Positions 27,873 to 40,600 of a stretch of DNA of 64,000 nucleotides are shown here, in pieces (position 1 is the stretch's first letter; each line of letters begins with the position of its first letter). Location of the stretch: positions 12,573,234 to 12,637,233 of the forward strand of contig JAVUNC010000019.1 in assembly GCA_032173965.1 (NCBI GenBank), in the 5' to 3' direction. This DNA is from Sitta carolinensis (lineage: Eukaryota; Chordata; Aves; Passeriformes; Sittidae). A program made the position numbers and the translations under genes. The notes beneath the pieces were generated by a model. That model was not told the DNA's origin. It did no database searches and saw only the letters and a list, made by a program, of their open reading frames with translations.

Positions 27873-28014
27873 AGGTCTCAGCCCGACCGCAGCCGGTCCC
27901 CAGCTGGCTGATGATCCCCTCGCTGGCCTTCACTAGATGGTGCTGCACGTCCTCCCTAGAAATCCCTTTTGCAGCCAGAGCCCGGTACTCCTGAGCTGCA
28001 TTTCCAGCTGCAGC
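27873..28014 (-). other. coding-like segment, candidate exon of an unidentified gene
   Basis: On the minus strand an open frame follows a possible TCTGAG acceptor at 28016-28015. It reads AAAGNAAQEYRALAAK, then GISREDVQHHLVKASEGI and ISQLGTG. The composition is protein-like (helical, charged, no low complexity), with GC-rich third positions and several CpGs. No good GT donor ends it; GTCGGG and GTGAAG are weak options. The frame runs into the adjacent CR1 element and stops there at about 27808. I do not recognise the family. It may be a genuine exon whose end was disrupted by the CR1 insertion, a decayed exon, or chance. Confidence 0.3.
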
Positions 28015-28660
28015 CTCAGATGGGAGGAGAACGGATATTTTTCTGTTCGGGGAATGTTTTTCACAGAGGTAAAAAAGGATGGGCAGTGGGATTTGAAGAA
28101 CCCCAGGCTGTGTTGAAAAGCATTAGGCAATGCGTCGAGGAAGAGGAGGTGGGGCAAAAGGCACGATCCTTTTCCCCCTGCCTGGAAGGTCCTTGTTTGC
28201 ACTGATTTGCCCCCACAGAGGAATCACGTCCTGGCAGAGGATGTCCAAACTTTCCCTGACCAGGGCTTAGCTGAAGGAGGACTCTTTCCCCCTCTCCAAC
28301 CATGTGGGCACACGGTTTGTGGACAAACGCTTCCAAAAGCGTCCTGAGAGCTTCAGCACTGCGGGCACAGCAAGAGAGCAGAGCTTGTGCCTCCTCCTTC
28401 AGCCCTTGGAGAGCCCAGCGCCAGCCCCAGGCAGCCCTGCCCTCCCATGGGCTCCGGCAGGCTGTGCCATCAAACAAAACGCACCCTCAGCCAGAGCCTG
28501 TGGAGCTGCAGGGAGCTGAAGCTCTGGGTGGGCTCAGGGACAGGTCTGCCCCTGGGGAGCACCAGACACACGCCAGCACCCTCTTGGCATCGTGAGGGAG
28601 GGAGGATGCCTCTTCAGGACTCGGCAAACTAAGCTCTTAAGCGGTGCTTGTCAGCCAACA

Positions 28661-28694
28661 GATAAACACACTTAGAGTTAAAAGTGTGTTTATC
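28661..28694. repeat. perfect 13-bp inverted repeat
   Basis: GATAAACACACTT (28661-28673) is followed after an 8-nt spacer by its exact reverse complement AAGTGTGTTTATC (28682-28694). Each arm contains a GATA core and a forkhead-like TGTTTAT/ATAAACA core. It could be a paired transcription-factor site or a small hairpin. Confidence 0.6.
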
Positions 28695-31600
28695 ACCCTC
28701 TGATGGGGAATATGGCATGTGTTTATGTAGAGCATGGAAGTGGAGAGGCTTTCTAACCGTGCAAGAGAGCTACCCAGGGACAGAGACCAGCTGGAAAAAG
28801 GATTTTCAAGGTTTTCTTGCCTGATTATCGCCTGTGTTTTCTTTGCAAAGTGTGTGTGGGGGTCTCATCTTGAAGCCTCTAACCCACGAGTCAGCCAATG
28901 GGTTTTTGCATTCGTTGCTCTTTTTGAAGCCTGTTCAACCCCGTGGTGAAGTCAGAAATCATTGCCCAACAACAAGCTTTTCCTGAAATCCAGTTTTGCA
29001 GGACAAAACCCCCAGACAGGCTTATACTCTGTTTCATGGATGCCTTCATTGTACACAGCTTCTCCTCTGACAAGCTGTCAAGAGGTTTCGAGAGGACCTT
29101 TATTGCTTTACACACCCTGGTTGAGAAAGCTTGAGCAAAGAGATTGGCTTTGCAGGAGTCAGAAGCCAGGCCTCTTCTCAGATGTGGCATTTCGGGCACT
29201 GCCACCCTCCCAAACTTCATTAGAATCATTTCAGTGTAACAAAATAATCAGGCCCAGCCTTAAAGACGTCTCAAACCATCACTGCTGCCCACAGGGGAAA
29301 AAGATTGTTTTCACAGGGTTTCAGGGAGATGTTTCTTCTGGATCAACAGGCCCCCAGTATTTCCTGGATTGGTCATGTTCTCCATGCATTCCCTTAAAGC
29401 CTTGGCACTGTCCAGGCATCTTAAAAACTATTTTCCTGGACATGCAGAGGATAAATCAAGGTTGGGAACCACAATCAGAATTTCAGGCTGGGATGTCACT
29501 TAGCCTTGCTCAGCCACTAGGTTCAGCCCAGAGCAGATCCTGGGATCTGGTGCAGAGTATGGATAGTATCTGTGGGAGGTGCTGCTCACAAAGAGTGCTG
29601 TTCCAGAAGGTGGAAACCCAGCACTGCTTCCATTTGTGATCAATCAATGTTGAAAGACAGGAGATCCCATCACGGCTGGGGAAAAGAGCCCCCTTTCTAT
29701 CAGAAGGGGGAAAGGGAAAAAAAAGATTCTTGTTTCACCAGCTGAGTTGGAGTAATTTCCCTGACCATCTCCATCCCAACACTGCGGAGGCAGTGTGCTG
29801 GCAGCTGCTCCAGTCCTGCCTCACACCCAGAGTATTTGCCTTTTGAGAGACGTTTGAAGATCAAGAGGTTTACAGAGGGGTGTGAGGAGACAAGTAATGA
29901 GGAAACAGCCTTTAGGAGGCTGCTGGGGCCAGTGAGGAATCCCAGCCTTGCCTTTTTCAAGAGGCTCAACCGCTTCTGGCTTCTGCATCTGGACAGCATC
30001 AGTGGAAGAGGGCAAGAAATGGAAGCTCCTCTTCCCCATGGGCTGTTCCGTTGGACACATCAAAGGCAACATCACGGGAAACCCCACAAGAGGGTCTCAT
30101 CCCGGAGACGCTCTAGGGCCTTCCTAATGTGGGCTCTCTTTATGGCAGCCCCAGGTCCCGCTCTTGCTGTGAGTTGTTTTCCTGCCCTCAGGCACTGGGT
30201 AGCCCCATTGCCTGGCTGAGCTGCTGAAGTTGTTGCCTGCCCATTCAGCAACACATCTGCAATCCCTGAGTGGGATGGAAAAAAAACATTTTTATACTGA
30301 ACACTGGAGCTTTTTGGTAGGACTAAAGTTCATCTCTCAAGAGCTTGAGTTTCATGTAGCATGAGGGCTGGTGTAAGTCTGCCCCAGGACACCTCGTGCT
30401 GCTCACTTCCTCCCATTTAACAGAATGAAACATATAAGGGTTCATTAATAGTGAAAAAAAACATCTCACTGCATCCTCACGCCAGTTGAAATCATCTCAG
30501 CTGACTGCAGCAAGCTCTCTGCCCCCGTGAGTGGATGCCTACGTGCAGGTTGCCCTCGGTATCCAGAGAGCAGATCCAAACTTGGCCGGGTTTTAGCGCA
30601 GGCTTTGTGGAGTGATGCTTCGGGCACACACCCCGGGGCCTGGGCTGCCATTCCTGACTGCTTAAGAAGGGCACATTTGTAACTCGTCAACATCTCTGCC
30701 TGGTTTATACCCTCGGGAGAAGCCCCAGGAACAGGTTTTCAGGCAGAAAATGGGGTGATAGCAGGGCTGGCATTCCACTCGGGGACATGGACACAGCATC
30801 TGAGGGAGGTCACAAAGGGCAGTATCGAAGGCATTTTTGGGATGGCTTTTCGCTTTGTTTCGGTTTCTCCCTGCAAGTGATACTGCACTCAAAAATTTGC
30901 TGCAGAGAGCAGATAAATCCACAAGCAGCCATTGCTGGCTCTGCAGGGTTTGTTTTGCTGCAGGATCAGGCAGCAGCTGCTGCCTGACATCGGTGCTCCC
31001 CCTACCACTGTAGGCTGGAGCAGCTCCAGCACTGGGGACCCCTCAGTCTGGTAAGAGTCGTGAGACCAAATTTCCTTAAGGGCAGCAGGGATCCTCCCTG
31101 CCCTCAGCCTGGAATATGGGCAGGAGCATCACATTCTCCTCCTCTACACGGTGCCAGTGCTGGAAGAAAAGGGAAAAGGATCAGATTCTGCAGAAATCCT
31201 GACCTCATTCCTCCCCTCCCTGCATATGTTTTGTGGTAATGCTGTGATAATTCTCAAATGCTTCCTTTACATTTTCCCAGCCAGGCACCAACATCACTGC
31301 CATCACCCCGTCTCCTTGTCTCCGCAGGAGTGTCCTCAAGGAACACCTTTGCATTTGGCTGAACAAGATGTTCTTGTCTGAGGAACCACAACTGTGTTCT
31401 TCCTGGTTTTCCATCCATCCTATTAAACCACACTAGCAGCTTTTCTTCCTACTATTTTGAGTAGGATACATTCCTCTGGTTAGTGTTATATGGACAGTAT
31501 GTCCCATCATTTCCTATCGTCTTTTGGTCAGGTGAGCTCCAGGTCAGAGAGATGGTGTTCCTGATGGAGTGATAATGTAGAGAGATACATAAATACAGTG

Positions 31601-34484
31601 TCCCTAAGCAGATGGGGCCATGTCTTTCCAAGGAAATGTCTGTCAGAAGCATCCAAACAGTGGTTTGGTGCATCAGGGTAAGAATGTGCCTGGCATGACT
31701 GGTGTGTAGGGCCTGTCCTGGCTATCAAGGAGCCATCAGACAAAAATGCCTCATGGAACACCTCCACCTGCTCCAGCAGTGATGGAGGACATGTGCAGCC
31801 CTAAGCCGTGACTTCATCCTTGCTGCTGCTATCAGGCACCCCGTGGGTATCTCCTCTAAGTGGGATTTCTGGTCTTCTCTGAGTGTGTCTGTCATGAAAA
31901 GTCTGATGGGACTTTTCTTACCAAACACATTGCCACTCCTGGAAGGAACTTTCTCATGCCAAGGGTAGTAGGATTGGGCAGAAACACATTTGCAGTGGGA
32001 AAGGCACCCCACAAACAAGGGGAAACACAGTGGGTCTCCCAGGAGGCTGCATTTTTGGCCCAGCCCAAAACAACAGCAGCATACAGGTGTTTTGTCCATG
32101 ACATTTTTAACTGGCTGAAAGTGAAGCATTAGGACAAGAAAAACCAGATTCTGTCTCCCCAGCTGGTCTGACCCAGCTCTCAGATGTCTTTGCTCAATCC
32201 CTGTGCTCCTCTCTCAGCCCTGAGACTGTTTCACAGCAAAATATTCCTCTATTCTGTTCCTGCAAAATAGGTGGCAAAATATACATTGCCACCAGGGTAA
32301 GCAATGGCAACCATTTTTTCTTCCTCTCTTGGATAAAAATATGTCATGGACCACTTACTTATGCTAAATACTCTTCAGTAATGCCCATTTTTTTTTAAGT
32401 TCATGTTTTTACTAGAACAGTGCTGAGACAGCCCAGGTTACCAGCTAATGTTGCTGTCACTTCCAGCACTCCCTAATCAGTCCCATCCTGAGCTGTCAAC
32501 ATCCCTTCTCGATTGACTAAACATCACATTTTACCAGCTCCTTGGCCAAAGGCCTTCAAGACCCTTGCTTCCCAAAGAGGAGGGAGAAAACACAGCACCC
32601 TTGTGTGTCTATTCAAGGGTTTTGAGTCAAATTTTCCAGCAGGGAATGCCATGGTGCTATCACAGAGCCAATTCATGTTCTGAGCAGTGTCCCAGCTCTG
32701 CCCAGAGCAGGGTCAGGCTCTGGGGCTGCTCCTTCATTTTTTCCCACATGTTCAGCCCATGCAGAAGTCCTGCCCATAACTCTTTGCTGAGATGCCTTTG
32801 ACAGAGGGAATGAGCTGATCTCTCGACACAGGGCTGTCCCAGCAGATAAAATAAATATTTAGCTGGAAAACATCTAACAGTTTTCAAAGAGCCCAGGACG
32901 GCCCAGCGTGTTTAGACTGTGTGCATAGCAAAGGGTGCTGCTCTCTTTAATCATCCTTGTACGTATTCCATGCTTTTATCTGGAGTTCTTCACAGTCCTC
33001 CCACAGAGAAGTTTGTCTCGTTCATCTCTGCACCCCAGAAAAGGAAACGGAGATGCAGCCATCAGGGGCTGGCCTTGGGGTCCTGGGGGTGCCATGTTTG
33101 GAGCCACCCTTCTTTGTGTTCCACTCCAAGGCCAGCGCTCCTCTGACAGGATGACATGAGAAGAGTTTTCCTGTTCCCATGTTTTCCTGCTGGTGGTGGT
33201 GGCTGTAGTGGCTGGTGCCACTTGTGCCCATATCTCAGTAACAGCCCCTGGATCCCACTGTGCCCCTTGCCCCTGGATGCAGCCAGGAGATGGGTTTGTA
33301 AGCTGGCTCTGAATTGCAGATGAAAAGCAATGCTGCTTGCTGTTCTGGTGCTTTGCATCTCTTCTCTGCAGCAGGCTCAGCTTTATGTATTTATTACTCC
33401 ATTTCACAGATGCTTTAATATAAAGTAATTAGTCTTGAGGGTAGCATTAAGCCAAGAACAAATTAGGCTGTAGCACAACGTCTCCTCTGCCTGGGTGCTT
33501 GGTTTTTTGGGAAGCAGCAGGCAAGGCTCCTGCCTGGACTCTGCCTGAGCTCTGTAACCAAGAGCATCACAGGGGGGTGCAGTGCTCTGGGACTGTGGGC
33601 AGGATGAGGTCCAGGGAGCACTGCCCCACGCAAGCTGCTGCTGGTGGGAGGTGTCAAAGGGAAGCTGCCCTGATCCCAGCCTCCCATCAACTCTCACCAT
33701 GGCTGAAGAGCAGCCAGCTGAATCCTAAGGCAAGAAATGAAGCATGGTTTTCTCTGGAAGCTGTGTGGGCTTTAATGACAGCCTGACCCAGGGTCTTATA
33801 AACTCATTTTTTAAAAAGAATTCCTTTTGAATGAACAAATTTGTTTTCTCTGTTCAAATGCATATTTTCCTTGCCCAACAATTTCTCCCATACAGCATTT
33901 TTTTGAATCAGATTTTCACAGAAACTTTTACAGAAAACAACAGTCTAGCAGCCTCAGAAATATCCAGCCCAGACAACACATCCCTACAGGAAAACTGTGA
34001 TAAACTGATGGGTCATTCTCAGATGGAGGCTGCCTGTGCAGGAGCTGGCCCCATCCTGGGGAAGGAGCATCCCCACACATCCCCTGACATAGTACTGAAG
34101 TTGTCTACCCTGTGGTATCTTATAATCACCCTGGTTTTCCCTATTTTCCCGTTTAGCCACAGAGGGAATCTCTGCAGAGGATGAGAAGTGTAAACCCAGA
34201 TTTTGTGTCAGAAAGCAAAGTACACCTTCATATCCTGGGAACCTCATCATGCCTGGCTTTGCCAGCCCCATCCATCTTGCAGCCTCATGGGTCTATGAGA
34301 CTTGGGTCACATCTCAGCCTGGGCTACAAGGCACATGAGCCTTTTCAGAACCACCTTATCACAAACTAAACTAATTTTTCAGGCCTTGTGTTCTTAAGGC
34401 CACCAGCTTTCCAAGAAATTTTAAATCCTGTAAAATTCACCCAAATTCCATAATCCTTCATGGAAACAAAGACTGGACTGATTA

Positions 34485-34511
34485 TTTTTTTTTTTTTTTT
34501 TTTTTTTTTTT
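34485..34511. repeat. poly(T) run of 27
   Basis: Uninterrupted T, likely the complement of an old poly(A) tail or simple expansion. Confidence 0.9.
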
Positions 34512-35242
34512 GTTAAAAAGTTGGCAGGCTTCCAGCTTTCTAAAATGCAGCTCTGCTGAAAGAAAAATCTTTTGTGGGCAAAATCATGTACTGGTGGTTT
34601 TGGAAAGACAAGTCAAAATAAGGCATTTTGGGGAAAAAAAAAAAGCCTTTAAAAATAGTCATGAAGCTATCTTTATCCCCAAGTCCGGAAGAGGATGGGT
34701 CACACTTATTTTTCATTTGCTTTCTCCCCTGCCCACTGAAAAGGGGCAGGTGGTTTATTTTTAGGCTCCTGTTCCTGCTGCAGATGCAAGAAAAGCATTT
34801 TTCCCAAAGCTGGCTGGAGCTTTGTGTGCTGGGACAGCTGTGGGAGCCTCTGTCTGCACCAGCTATGGGAAATAGGGCTTGGAGAGGGTATTGGGGACCA
34901 GGAAATTATTTGTGGGTGGCCAAATGAAGGCTGGGGTAGCTCAGCATTATCATTTCAGGGAAGTAATCAGGGGCTTTCTCACAGGGAGGTCTGCAAAGAT
35001 TAAATGGGTGCAGCACCTCATCAGAAAAGGGCCTTTGAGTCTCTCCTCACAGCTGCTTTTGGAGTGGTAAGAGCAGGGGGAAGAGCAGCACCCAGACTGT
35101 GCCACCACATCAAGGTGCCCATGGGAAAGGGCTCACATTCCTGAGCTGCTCCTCAGCTCTGGGGAGCGTGGATGGGCAGGGAGGCACCTCACTCCCTGAT
35201 GCCATTGCTCTTCCCAAACCCTTAATAATTTCCTGGGAGTGC

Positions 35243-35300
35243 AAGGACCAGAGCTGCACAAAGCCCTCAAGATGTGGATGCACAGGAGCTTTAGAGAGAG
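35243..35300 (-). mobile_element. possible decayed CR1 fragment
   Basis: GACCAGAGCTGCACAAAGCC and CTCAAGATGTGGATGCACAG loosely resemble the CR1 stretch with 'ccagagctggacac...caaggtgtggcctcacc'. The match is short and many positions differ. Confidence 0.25.
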
Positions 35301-36732
35301 TGTTGTAAGTTTTACTCCTTTCCTACCATTCCTGATACATGGTTTGCCTCTGCTGCTGCCAGGCATGGAACTGTCTGGGTGAGGATGGCTGCCAATACCC
35401 CAAACTCTCATGTCCAAGTGGCAGGGGCCAGGTAAGAGTGTGTCACTTGCAAGGTGAAGCACAGCATCATTTGGTACACCCCTGCAATGACTTCTGTCCT
35501 CTCTCAGTTCCATAACAGCTTTTTGCAATTCCCCAGTCTACCTTCTCCTTTACCATCCTAAATAACTGTCCATCGTGAAGCAGCCCCTTAAGTTTTAGTG
35601 ATACATGGCACCAGCAACCTCCCTTCCTGGAGAAACACCCTCTCTGTTTCCCAGCTTTAATCTCCACTGGGAGGACTTTGATTTTTGTCACAGCTTTTGT
35701 GCCTCTGTAGAAAGTGGCAACATGAGACTGTTCACCCTTGCCTGTGCTTTTTGAGCCTTTCAGAGGTTTGTGAGACATAGCTTCCCTTTGCAACCGTCAA
35801 CTCTCCACAGATAATTAATTGCATTCTTTGATATAGTTTCTGGTTATTTGGCCAGCATGAACATGAGGTACAGACACCAAGAAACCTCCTGAAGGCATTT
35901 TTTAATGTCCTGTGGAAAAGCAGTGCGGCTGTCCTAGTCTAGGAGCTGTTTGCAGTGCTCTTGTTCAGGAGGATGCAAAACCTTCCCATGCATTAACTTC
36001 TGCACAGCCTCACAGCAACTTCTCACCTTGCCTGGACCCCTTAAGCCCCATGCCACTGGATTTTAAACCCCTGTATTAAAGAAGGCAGATTATGGAGAGG
36101 CTGCTGGGAATTTATTAGCTGGGTTCTTGGGAAGCAGTGCTTATAAAATAAAAACATAATGAACAGTGTGCTGGACCAAAGAGTTTAAGTCATAACTAGC
36201 CATCGACATCCTCTAACACTTCACTTCTAAGGCTGATAATCAGTGGAAGCAGCTACATCCGTGAGATCCCAGCAAGGGACCAGAGTCACTCTGGAACCCT
36301 GGGCATGAGTGAGGTGGGAGCCAGGACAGTTGCTTTAGATGATTGACAGAGACAGTGGCAGAGTGTTAGAATTAGCTGATTTATTTGAAAATTTAAAAAA
36401 AAAAACCAACCAAAAACCCACACCAGAATGATGAGAAGAATTGCATTACACTGCTTTTGGTTTTTGCTAAATGTAAACAATAGCACATGTTATTTTTGAC
36501 TTTAGCTGTGTTAATAATACTGAAAGATGCTCAACATCTGAAAGCACCTTCCTGGTGCAAAGACTTTCCAGACACCTGCGAGGCACCACCAACTCTCAAT
36601 TAGGCACAGGAAGGAGAGGCAGTGCTCCAAAAATTCAGTCAATCCAGTTTTAAGCTTCCTAATCCCAACTCAGAAGTGGTGAGGCCACATGAGAAAGCAC
36701 TGATCCAGGATGAACTCACTCCACCGGTTCAG

Positions 36733-36759
36733 TTTTATTTTATTTTATTTTTTTTTTTT
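36733..36759. repeat. (TTTTA)n / poly(T) tract
   Basis: TTTTATTTTATTTTATT followed by T10. On the minus strand this gives overlapping AATAAA hexamers about 840 nt after the stop of the TspO-like gene, so it might serve as that gene's polyadenylation signal. Confidence 0.75.
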
Positions 36760-37576
36760 AAACAGGCTTCCTTTGAAGCATCAGGCTTCACCCCAGATCA
36801 GGTACAGATGAGCTGGTGCTCATCTGTACATCTAACCTCCTTCCAGAGTCACCACAAACCCTCCCCCAGTGAGAGGCATCATGCCAGCCCAAGCTGTGCA
36901 CAGCTCAGGGAAAGGCAACACATTTGTGTCAGAAATCTTCAGTCACTGCCCCTGTCCCCTTGAATACCAAACATCAGAGCTGACACTCTGCAAAGGTAGA
37001 TATCAAATTGTAGTATCTGTTCCTGTCATGCTGAAGAGAAACAGGAAAAGGAGCAGTGGCTGCCTTCAGAAGATCTGCTGACAGCACCAGGGCTTGAGGA
37101 TGCTCAGCACTGAGGGCCAAGGGAATGACAGACCCCCCACTGCTCCCCTGGAATCCCAGGGACAGTTCACTTGGATCTGAGCTTCAAAGTGAGCAAGCTA
37201 CCAAGGAAAGAACAAGAACAACTGTGTGCCAGCCTGCTGGGTGCCTGTTGGCAGCCCTCCTTGCACTGGCAGAAGAGAGCCACAGCCCAGGCATCACAAA
37301 GGTGCACACAGCTGCTCAGGACCTTTTCCTGAACTTTTCCAGAGTAAAACCAAAGGAATGCAAGACAGGATTGTGAGTAGCTGATCCGATAGTATGTGGG
37401 AGCAAGACACATTTGCAGACACAAGACATCTGCATTTGGAATGGAGAATAAGAGATAAAAACACAAGGAAATAGATACAAGAAGGAAGGACCAGCACATG
37501 CCCAATTCTTTTTGCCTCCCTTTCAAGTATCAGCCACAATATGCCAGAAGTCTCAGGCCACTGTGCCTGATGGGCC

Positions 37577-37674
37577 TCAAGATTCTGATGCTTCCAGTGG
37601 TCTCTTCCAGTGTCTCCATGCGACTAATCCCAGCCGAACAGCAAAGATCAAGCATGTCAGTGCCAGCAGAACAA
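37577..37674 (-). CDS. TspO-like gene, last coding exon
   Basis: The exon follows a strong polypyrimidine tract and CTCCCCAG acceptor. It joins exon 6 in phase 1 and encodes residues 267-298 followed by TGA at 37579-37577. The product is one hydrophobic helix (to about residue 287) with a basic, Trp-containing end, AWRHWKRPLEASES. The positive flank suggests a cytosolic C-terminus by the positive-inside rule (inference). It is too short to stand out as an open frame and was placed by searching for a phase-1 acceptor followed by a helix and a stop. Confidence 0.83.
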
Positions 37675-40600
37675 CTGGGGAGAAAACACAGAAGCATGTT
37701 AGAGCCTAAAAAAGACAGTGCCTCTTATCATACTTCAGCTCCCAGAACAAGGGGTATTCAGAGATAGAGAAAAAAACCCACAGTCACCTGTATAGGATTC
37801 ACTACCCCCAGAGTTGTAGCTTTCTGAGTTTTACTGCTATTCTGTGAAACTTCCCCAATGATTCCAGGTCAAGGAATGCCTAAAAAGGGGGAAGCTTCCT
37901 GAACACAGGAGTTAAAATACATTACATTAACAAAATACTCCAAGAATAGTTGAACTATATAAAGAAACATGTACTAGTTTGGGAAAAGCACATTCTCGTC
38001 CTACCAGCCAAGCAAGCTGAACCACTTAAGGATGAAGTTTTGCTGGTAAGAAATGAACCTACTGCAGGAACAGAGCTGCCTGCCAGAGACCATGCACACC
38101 TCCACATTCCTGGTGGCCACAACCATCAGGAGACAAGCCTCCAGTGCCCCCCTTGCTGTGGCAGACAAGCTTTGCCAAGTCCTGCTGGGTGCTTTCAGAC
38201 ATGACCAGGCTCCAGCTGCACTTACAGCAAAGGAACTGTACTGGAGCAGCTCCAATGGTGAGGCCAGTCCAGAATTTAGCTTTAGCCACTGGTATGTGGC
38301 AGTAGGAAGGCTGAAGGGTGGGAACATGCTCCCTTCTGCTGACCCTGTGGTGGGAATAGGCATCTCAAACTGTTTCAGCAGGATTCAGAGTTCACACAGC
38401 TCAGTCCCTTTCATGCCAGCATAAAATTGCTCATAATGGTACAGCTTCTGCCAGACTGTGATTGTACAGAATTTGGACAGCTTAAGCCCTTTTACCACGG
38501 ATGACTACACTCAACTCTGCTACAGTGGCTGGCAGCAACCAGATAATCCCAGGAAAACTTGTTAAGGCTAGCCTGAGCTCTGCATAGGAAAGGAGCATGG
38601 GCAGGGGTTTGCACTGTGAGTCCTCTGTGGGTCAGAAGCTCATGCACTGCTCCAATATGCCCAACAATACAGGGCAAATGGAAGTCCACAGCCTTCATCC
38701 CAGCTCTGCCTTTCCTTTGGCCTGCCCTCTGTCAGATGGAGCTGCTGGAGGAGCCAAGTGGGTGACTGAGGATTGCAGGACAAACATTGCACTGGGAAGT
38801 GAACTCGAGACAGCACAAGGTTTGGGTTCAGCCCTGGGGCTCATGTGCAATGATTTCTGCTCTGCTCTTTCCTTAGCAAAATGAATACCTTCAAATACAT
38901 CCCTTGTCCTGCTATTAACAGATAATGCTTTTCAAGTGGCAAGTCTCTCTGTCCTAAATACAGAGGGAGGATGTGAAGTGTTTACTGGCCTTCTTTTAGA
39001 GGAATTAAGGAAGATTCACCTATAAAAACATCATTGGTCAGTGGGGATGAAAATGAGCCGTTCCTGCATGCGCTTCCAGTCAGAGCTGCTATGACCACTG
39101 GGTAGACTGTGAGGTTATAGCGGACATACTTGTCAAGAAAGTAGTTTTCTAGATAAAACCTGTGAAGAAAAAGAGTGACTAAAGTAAGAATTTTCTCTGT
39201 AGTTTTTTTCCATTCCCTAAGAAAGGAATTAGACAGAGAATGGGGGGGTTTGGGCCAGCTGGGATAAGAGTCCAAAATTTTTCATTTACTAATATTCAAA
39301 AAATTCATAAATAATTTATTTAAGATAAGTTTAGGGAAGAATAAAGCCATGTTTCATATGGTTTCTGTATCACACCCTCACCTGTAAATCTAAGGCAGGT
39401 TGGGCTCATGCAAGTCACAAAAACATGTTCCTGGCCCACAATGCTTATTGGCATTGCTGAGGTCAGAGGATAAAAGCTCTGCCCAGACTCCCAGTTCATC
39501 TGCCATGAATTATAACAGAGGCCTTTGTACTCGGTGTTGGGAGAGGGACAAGTGATGAGTGAATTGGAACAGATGGTCACCACTGGTGAGAGGTGGAAGG
39601 GGTTTCTGGGGCTCAGTGGGGACCCTCGGGGTGGCTTACCATATCACCAGGCCAAGAGCCAGGATGCTCAGGGCAGCAGTGGTTGCTTTCTCATCAGACA
39701 CATTCCACTTGTAGATCAGCACCACGGCAAAGTTGAGCAGTGTGGCGATGCTGGTCCATGTCAGGTACAGTGCCAGCCCATTCTGGACCTGCCACACAGC
39801 ACAGCAAGGGGACAAGAGTGACACACTGTTTGTCTTGGGCAATACTTAGGCCCTGGTGCAGTGAAGCCAGCCTTCTGGACCTAGCTGCAGGAGAAGTCCC
39901 TCAACACAGAGAAAAGGCGAAGCCTTGGAGTCCCGCGGGGCCCCAGAGATTCAGCTCAGCTGTGCGTTGTACTGGTGTTTCAGGAAGTGCAAAGAACAGA
40001 GCCCACTCCCAGTTTGTGCCTAGAGATGTAGATGTCTTTCCAGAAGGCTGCCAGGAACTTTTCTGTGTGGGGCAGCAATCTTTCCTTAGCTATGTTCTGT
40101 CACTGGATCATGTACTCTGATACCTCCAGCACTGCACAGAGGTTGGGCTTTTTTACCATTTACCCAGAGCACAGTTTCTCAAAAGCCACCTACCAGAATG
40201 CGGATGAGCCAGAGCTCAGCTTTGTGAGCCTTCACAAACCATGAGGAATGGATGCTCAAGGCTCGGTGCGAAACAAACAGGGAGGCACATGTGGTAAGAG
40301 AGAGGACTGCCAGGAACACCAGGGCTGGAATGAGGTACCTAGGACAAAGAACATGTACACACACAAAATGGACATCACATTTTTCTCTGTGGTGTCACAA
40401 TGTCCTAATTTGTAGTGTTTGGCCTGTACTGGCTTTAAGTTGATCAGCCTTTAATAAAGGTAATCACTACAATAGCCCTATTTTGACATATTGCTGTTGC
40501 TGTTTTACTCTGTTCATCACTAAGTTGTTTTTCTAACTGCAAGAGATTTCTTCACCTCTTGACAGTGGTGCTCTCATAAGCCCTTAATGTGACCATCATT

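Larger units (their letters stand above)
28695..37576. other. no supported gene; includes the likely 3' UTR of the TspO-like gene at its upper end
   Basis: The longest frame, 225 codons plus at 28962-29639, lacks domains and exon-like boundaries. A poly(T) run, a T-rich tract and a doubtful CR1 scrap are the only repeats seen. Roughly the last 840 bp could be the 3' UTR of the gene ending at 37577. Confidence 0.5.

Noticed and set aside
28962..29639. 225-codon plus-strand open frame, the longest in the window
   Set aside because: No domain, low-information composition and overlapping minus-strand frames. One such frame in 64 kb of fairly GC-rich DNA is expected by chance.
30072..30160. Minus-strand frame IKRAHIRKALERLRDETLLWG after a CACAG acceptor
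   Set aside because: Looks helical, but it is short, stops at once and has no partner exon. Insufficient to call.
38001..38424. Open frames of 120-123 codons on both strands next to the last exon of the TspO-like gene
   Set aside because: They lie in intron 6. The real last exon at 37577-37674 fits phase, helix and stop, whereas these do not.
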